A DNA stretch of 64,000 nucleotides. Source: Novosphingobium profundi. Its GTDB lineage: Bacteria; Pseudomonadota; Alphaproteobacteria; Sphingomonadales; Sphingomonadaceae. This document shows positions 63,243-64,000 of this stretch, piece after piece. A program made the translations under genes and the position numbers. The stretch is from positions 434,001 through 498,000 of the forward strand of contig NZ_JAIVLF010000004.1 of assembly GCF_020524485.1 (NCBI RefSeq). Reading direction: 5' to 3'. The first letter of the stretch is position 1; every line of letters starts with the position of its first letter. The notes under the pieces were generated by a model. It was not told the origin of the DNA. It searched no databases and was given only the letters and a program-made list of their open reading frames with translations.

Positions 63243-64000
63243 TCAGGCCGCGCGGCGCACGCTCTCGGGGCCCTGACGGGCGATCAGCGAGATGTTCGAG
63301 AGCCCCTCGACACTGGCGAGCTGCTCGGCAAATTCGCCATCGAGCGCAAAATCGCGCCCCAGCCGCACCCGCTGGTCACGGCCATCGCCCAGCTTGAGCG
63401 TCGCCATAACCTCGCCTGTGCCCTTGCGCCCCGGACGCATGAGGAGCGCGAGTTCCTGCACCGCCTCGACCGTGCTGATGTCGAGGCGCAGGAGCATGCG
63501 CGCGCCTGCCGTCACTTCGGCCAGCGGACGACCGCTGCGCACAGTGACGCGCGGCGGCTCGTCCTCGCTCGGGCTGTCGAGTTCGACCTGAAGCAGCAGG
63601 CAGGCGTTCTCCTTGCCCCAGCCGACAAAGGCATCGACCATGTTCTCTTCAAAGCAGCAGGCCGAGAAGTTGCCCGAAGCGTCCGAGTAGTCGACCATGA
63701 CGAAGTCCTTGCCCCGCTTGGTCTTTCGCTTCTGCACGTTCTCGACCATCGCGGCCATGACGGCGCCGGTGCGCCCGCCCTCGCCGCCCCCGGCCATGAG
63801 GCTGGCATAAGTGCGCGCGCCGTTCGCCGAGGCGACCGCGCGGTACTGCTCGACCGGATGCGCGGCGAAGTAGAAGCCGAACACCTCGCGCTCCTTGGCC
63901 ATCTGGTCCATGCGGCTCCAGGGCTTGGCATCGACCAGGCGCAGGCCCTGCACGGCGTGGTCCTCGTCCCCGAAAAGACCGCCTTGCGTTGAATTGCGCT
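63243..64000 (-). CDS. dnaE: DNA polymerase III alpha subunit, C-terminal part (partial at window edge)
   Basis: The last about 252 residues of the replicative polymerase alpha subunit; the rest lies beyond the window. The segment starts RNSTQGGLFG and continues through KEREVFGFYFAAHPVEQY. It then has the OB-fold region (KTKRGKDFVMVDYSDASG and ACCFEE), and the C-terminal tau-binding part ends in SVRRAA. It reads through the window edge without a start codon. It is convergent with the small membrane protein gene. Confidence 0.9.
   Translation of the reverse strand, partial: RNSTQGGLFGDEDHAVQGLRLVDAKPWSRMDQMAKEREVFGFYFAAHPVEQYRAVASANGARTYASLMAGGGEGGRTGAVMAAMVENVQKRKTKRGKDFVMVDYSDASGNFSACCFEENMVDAFVGWGKENACLLLQVELDSPSEDEPPRVTVRSGRPLAEVTAGARMLLRLDISTVEAVQELALLMRPGRKGTGEVMATLKLGDGRDQRVRLGRDFALDGEFAEQLASVEGLSNISLIARQGPESVRRAA

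Overview
The window is a GC-rich stretch of chromosomal, mostly housekeeping DNA from an alphaproteobacterium, most likely order Sphingomonadales and close to Novosphingobium. The reasons are the ffh-rpsP-rimM-trmD-rplS cluster, an ATP synthase F0 operon with split b and b' subunits, CpdR next to an N-formylglutamate amidohydrolase, a TIGR02300-type zinc-ribbon protein, a SapC-family protein, dimeric NADP-isocitrate dehydrogenase, class II-like EPSP synthase and two alphaproteobacterial LexA boxes (GTTC-N7-GTTC). No insertion sequence, prophage, CRISPR array or integrase was seen. The genus is an inference from memory, not from a search.

Layout. 0.1-2 kb: phosphatidylserine/phosphatidylethanolamine synthesis (psd-pssA) and tRNA-Tyr. 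2-4.3 kb: 23S rRNA methyltransferase RlmB, a lipoprotein and HU. 4.6-8.6 kb: the translation and secretion cluster ffh, rpsP, rimM, trmD, rplS, then tRNA-Ala. 8.9-14.7 kb: zinc-ribbon protein, aroA-cmk, a zinc alcohol dehydrogenase and ribosomal protein S1. 14.8-18.5 kb: a membrane protein, glyoxalase II, a secreted protein of unknown function and a core-MetE methyltransferase with a striking palindrome upstream. 18.5-21.3 kb: F0 operon atpZ-atpB-atpE-atpF'-atpF. 21.5-25.5 kb: ydbH-ynbE-ydbL, an intermembrane lipid-bridge operon. 25.5-33.5 kb: radC, an SLC13 transporter, a secreted hydrolase, purB, lapA, pyrF, a SIMPL protein and a lipoprotein. 33.5-39.2 kb: tryptophan and folate genes trpF, trpB, a small membrane protein, trpA and folC, interrupted by two paralogous outer-membrane beta-barrel genes on the other strand. 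39.2-50.5 kb: AmpG-like permease, rRNA pseudouridine synthase, rsmD, uvrD, secreted carboxylesterase, an M20-family protein and a DEAD-box helicase. 50.6-64 kb: FAD-linked dehydrogenase, sapC, a candidate small RNA, N-formylglutamate amidohydrolase, cpdR, tRNA-Val, NUDIX hydrolase, icd, a Phd-PAS fusion, TadE/TadG-like proteins, a PA0069-type radical SAM protein, two small envelope proteins and the 3' end of dnaE.

The most interesting signals lie mainly outside the obvious genes. They are: a self-contained small RNA unit at 53220-53357 (promoter, three hairpins, unpaired CCUCCUCCC anti-Shine-Dalgarno stretch, strong terminator); LexA boxes directly in front of uvrD and of the radical SAM gene; a 20-bp palindrome that looks like an ArsR-type operator ahead of the MetE-like gene; tandem terminator-like hairpins with compensating changes behind tRNA-Ala; an M20-family protein that has apparently lost metal ligands; a pair of equal-length beta-barrel proteins with a conserved CxxC; and a Phd-antitoxin/PAS fusion regulator.
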